This document shows positions 25,660 to 27,277 of a stretch of 27,277 nt of DNA, in pieces. Made by a program: the position numbers and the translations under genes. The notes under the pieces are model-generated. The model did no database searches. It was not told where the DNA came from and was given only the letters and a program-made list of their open reading frames with translations. Origin of the DNA: CAYXLI01 sp964464925 (GTDB lineage: Bacteria; Acidobacteriota; Terriglobia; Bryobacterales; Bryobacteraceae). Location: positions 1-27,277 of the forward strand of contig CAYXLI010000052.1 in NCBI GenBank assembly GCA_964464925.1, in the 5' to 3' direction. Each line of letters starts with the position of its first letter. Within the stretch, counting starts at the first letter, position 1.

Positions 25660-27216
25660 ATGAGTACGGGAATCCATCGACGCAGCTTGTTGGCGGGTAC
25701 GTTCGCGGGCGCGGCTCTTCGTCCGGAAGCCGAAGCGGCACCATCGCGGCCAAACATTCTGCACATCATGACGGACCAGCAGCAGTGGGCGACCATAGCC
25801 GGACGGTCGCTCTGCCGCATGCCGAACCTCAACCGGCTGGCGAACTCCGGTATGTTGTTCGAGCGGTCCTATACGCCGTCCGCGGTCTGCTGCCCGGCAC
25901 GCGCCATGATCCTCTCCGGCGCTTACCACTGGCACAACGGTGTCTACAATCAGGTACACTCGCCGCCATCTGTGCACCGCGACATGAATTCCGGCGTGGT
26001 GCTCTACTCAAATCGTCTCCGTGACGCCGGGTACCGTCTAGGTTATGTCGGAAAATGGCACGCCTCCTACGTTCGCACGCCCATGGACTTCGGATTTCAC
26101 GAAGTCGCGGATCTGCAGGGCTGCGATCCGCGCCTCATCCGGTCGCTCAATACCAACCCGGATCATGTGGAACGCCCTGCGAGTCCGCTGAAGGCGGTCC
26201 CGGTTCGGCGCATGCAGTGGCCCGGCTCCGAACCGTTTACGATGTGGGGTTACCGCGACGGCTCTGAGGAAGCGACGGCCGAGCATTACCGCGCTGAATG
26301 CGCGATTCGCATGATGAATCGCTTCGCTCGCGAGTCAAAGCCGTGGCATCTGGAAGTTCACTTCATCGAGCCGCATGATCCGTACATGCCGCTCAAAAAA
26401 TACCTTGATCGTTACGATCCGCGTGCGATACCGATTCCCGCGAGCTTTCAGGAAACCTTTGCCGGAAAGCCCGGGCTGCACAAGCGAGAATCGGAAAGCT
26501 GGGGCAAGATCACCGAAGACGATTACCGGGCGAGCCGTGCACATTATTACGCCTATGCCGAACAGCTCGATTTTCAAATCGGCCGTCTGCTCGATGCGCT
26601 AAAGGCGACCGGACAGGAGGACAACACCATCGTCGTGGCGACCACGGATCACGGCGATATGGTGGGCGCCCACCGTATGTGGGTGAAGGGCTGGATTCCT
26701 TATGAGGAATGTTATCGAGTTCCCTTCATCGTGCGATGGCCCGGCCGAACTGCTCCAGGTTCAAAGTGCTCCCATCTCATCCAGACGCACGATCTGGCGC
26801 ATACCTACGTTGCCGCCGCCGGTGCTAAGCCCATGCCATTCCCGGACGGCCGGGCCCTTCAGCCGCTCTTTGAGAATCCGCGCTCGACACAGTGGCACGA
26901 CCAGATTCTTTGCGCTTATTACGGCGGCGAGTTTCTGTACACGCAGCGCATCGCGATCACTGAGCGGTTCAAATACGTTTTCAACGGCTTCGATATAGAC
27001 GAGTGCTACGACCTCGCCGAAGATCCGGAAGAAATGCGCAACCTCATCGCGACAGGCGGCAAACCCGCAGAAGTGGATGATATGAGGGCTCGCCTGTACG
27101 AGATGATGAACCAGTTCGACGATCCGTACGGCGATATGAAACAGGCTTCAGCGCCCATGCGCGGCGATCGGTACTGCGCCCCACGATATCTGCCCCGGGG
27201 CAAACGGCTAGGCTAG
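25660..27216 (+). CDS. Cys-type sulfatase with probable Tat signal, third copy
   Basis: This 518-residue type I sulfatase starts 4 bp after its neighbour. The N-terminus has HRRSLLAG and a short hydrophobic stretch to about 26, a probable but compact Tat signal. The active-site signature is CCPAR: Cys77 fits the formylglycine position of C-x-P-x-R and Cys78 is an extra cysteine beside it. Metal ligands are Asp39-Gln40 (MTDQQQW) and Asp330-His331 (TTDHGDMVGAH). Lys132 and His134 are in GKWHAS, and HFIEPHDPY (234-242) provides a conserved His-Asp pair. The DQ/DH set resembles the second sulfatase, but the regions between motifs differ widely. The ORF is intact. The remaining 61 bp of the window after the stop show no feature. 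The substrate is unknown. Confidence 0.92.
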   Translation: MSTGIHRRSLLAGTFAGAALRPEAEAAPSRPNILHIMTDQQQWATIAGRSLCRMPNLNRLANSGMLFERSYTPSAVCCPARAMILSGAYHWHNGVYNQVHSPPSVHRDMNSGVVLYSNRLRDAGYRLGYVGKWHASYVRTPMDFGFHEVADLQGCDPRLIRSLNTNPDHVERPASPLKAVPVRRMQWPGSEPFTMWGYRDGSEEATAEHYRAECAIRMMNRFARESKPWHLEVHFIEPHDPYMPLKKYLDRYDPRAIPIPASFQETFAGKPGLHKRESESWGKITEDDYRASRAHYYAYAEQLDFQIGRLLDALKATGQEDNTIVVATTDHGDMVGAHRMWVKGWIPYEECYRVPFIVRWPGRTAPGSKCSHLIQTHDLAHTYVAAAGAKPMPFPDGRALQPLFENPRSTQWHDQILCAYYGGEFLYTQRIAITERFKYVFNGFDIDECYDLAEDPEEMRNLIATGGKPAEVDDMRARLYEMMNQFDDPYGDMKQASAPMRGDRYCAPRYLPRGKRLG

Positions 27217-27277
27217 CAACGCCATTCCGACCTATGGTTTCCAGATTGCGACCGGATCTGTTCTCCGTACAAAGGCA

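Overview
The window is a GC-rich, gene-dense bacterial chromosome segment, most probably from an Acidobacteriota member of the Solibacter/Bryobacter type. The evidence is an Acidobacteria-type VWFA-domain protein with a YPGGG-rich segment, two very large TonB-dependent receptor-like proteins with an N-terminal carboxypeptidase-regulatory domain and no SusD partner, several Tat-exported sulfatases, and a Tat-exported Gfo/Idh/MocA oxidoreductase. No tRNA, rRNA, insertion sequence or CRISPR array was seen. The longest stretch without a gene is about 123 bp.

Layout. Positions 1-2252 (minus) hold a dienelactone hydrolase cut by the window edge and a Gfo/Idh/MocA oxidoreductase, separated by a strong hairpin terminator. 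Positions 2376-3257 (plus) hold a DNA glycosylase of the Fpg/Nei superfamily, whose stop codon overlaps that of a convergent GH95 enzyme (3254-5569, minus). Divergent from GH95 is an operon at 5610-14697: an O-methyltransferase with a signal peptide, a two-domain CE12 esterase-PL22 oligogalacturonate lyase, a GH106 alpha-L-rhamnosidase (TTG start) and a TonB-dependent receptor. The first three genes overlap by 4 bp at each junction and the receptor follows 12 bp later. A perfect 14-bp LacI-family-like palindrome (5611-5624) covers the first codons of the operon and lies upstream of GH95. Next come an unrecognised minus-strand protein (14737-15567), the VWFA protein (15664-17136), a GH88-like unsaturated uronyl hydrolase coupled to a PlsC-like acyltransferase (17169-19266), and a sulfatase-receptor-sulfatase-sulfatase cluster (19311-27216).

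How it may work together (inference). The left locus looks like a compact pectin-type utilisation system. The receptor would import oligosaccharides across the outer membrane, CE12 would deacetylate, PL22 would split unsaturated or saturated oligogalacturonides, GH106 would remove rhamnose, and GH95 would remove alpha-L-fucose or alpha-L-galactose. The right locus pairs a second receptor with three Cys-type sulfatases, suggesting a sulfated glycan. The GH88-like enzyme between the loci could finish unsaturated uronide products of either. The substrate cannot be fixed from sequence alone.
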